Below are positions 63,794-64,000 of a stretch of DNA of 64,000 nt, in pieces (the stretch's first letter is position 1; each line of letters opens with the position of its first letter). The translations under genes and the position numbers were made by a program. The notes beneath the pieces were generated by a model. It saw nothing but the letters and a program-made list of their open reading frames with translations, was not told where the DNA came from and did not search any database. The DNA is from Sepioteuthis lessoniana (Eukaryota; Mollusca; Cephalopoda; Myopsida; Loliginidae): assembly GCA_963585895.1 (NCBI GenBank), contig OY757934.1, positions 43,266,850-43,330,849 on the forward strand, written 5' to 3'.

Positions 63794-64000
63794 AATCAGT
63801 TACGATCATCATACCTTGGACCGGTGCATATAGAGCACTTGCTTTGGAAACATTTTTTTTAAGACTGGTGAATTTGTAATTGCTACACTGAGAGCCTTTC
63901 GAGTTCATTTCATGTTACGTGATGCTGATTCCGGATTGAATTTTTAACCCATAGCAGGATCCATTTTCTATCAAGAATAGCAGGATTCATGTTCAACCCA
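63794..64000. other. Unassigned DNA
   Basis: No feature recognised before the window ends. Confidence 0.4.

Overview
The window is non-coding, repeat-dominated animal nuclear DNA. It is AT-rich by eye and packed with microsatellites. I found no intact host protein-coding gene, no real tRNA or rRNA gene, and nothing bacterial. Several things point to a coleoid cephalopod, most likely an octopus: several abundant tRNA-derived SINE families, a mariner transposase of the SETMAR-like type, a non-LTR element whose C-terminal protein fits the R4/Dong type, and an RNase H-bearing LINE. I recognise these families from memory; no search was run, so the species call is an inference. In this annotation the SINEs are called A to E, the REL-endonuclease LINE is 'R4-like', and the RNase H LINE is 'RH-LINE'.

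Layout. 0-19.8 kb: SINEs, R4-like LINE 3' ends (often in trains separated by TTA microsatellites), a deleted mariner (8.6-9.1 kb) and a promoter-like stretch with a perfect heat-shock element (4.0 kb). 19.0-25.8 kb and 30.4-41.6 kb: a strange mosaic repeat built from a degenerate 16-bp word (GTTGCYTTGGGTGCGA) in both orientations, in places organised as a 98-bp higher-order unit and mixed with mariner 3' fragments. Its 30.1-34.5 kb part is repeated in direct orientation at 36.7-41.6 kb. 25.8-29.3 kb: a broken RH-LINE split by an LTR-like insertion and a local inversion. 41.6-42.5 kb: a long foldback followed by a hammerhead-like motif and another R4-like end. 12.6-14.3 kb and 42.9-44.6 kb are inverted copies of the same 1.7 kb segment.

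44.6-64 kb: more SINEs and microsatellites; a 44-bp perfect palindrome (47.7 kb); an 0.8 kb P-element-like foldback transposon carrying a decayed THAP exon (48.35-49.14 kb); a three-level nest in which SINE-B is split by a solo LTR that itself holds a SINE-A (50-51 kb); a 2.3 kb minisatellite of about 36-bp units (53.5-55.8 kb); a second copy of the LTR-like element (57.1-58.2 kb); a dimeric SINE-A inside one pair of target duplications (59.3-59.9 kb); and a SINE-A nested in SINE-C (61.7-62.0 kb).

How the parts fit together. RH-LINE and SINEs C and D end in nearly the same 3' sequence followed by short AACC-type repeats, which suggests that RH-LINE mobilises these SINEs. R4-like copies end in TAA repeats and sit head-to-tail in such repeats, as expected for a Dong-type element that targets TAA. 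The GTTGC mosaic is the least explained part of the window and the best candidate for something undescribed.
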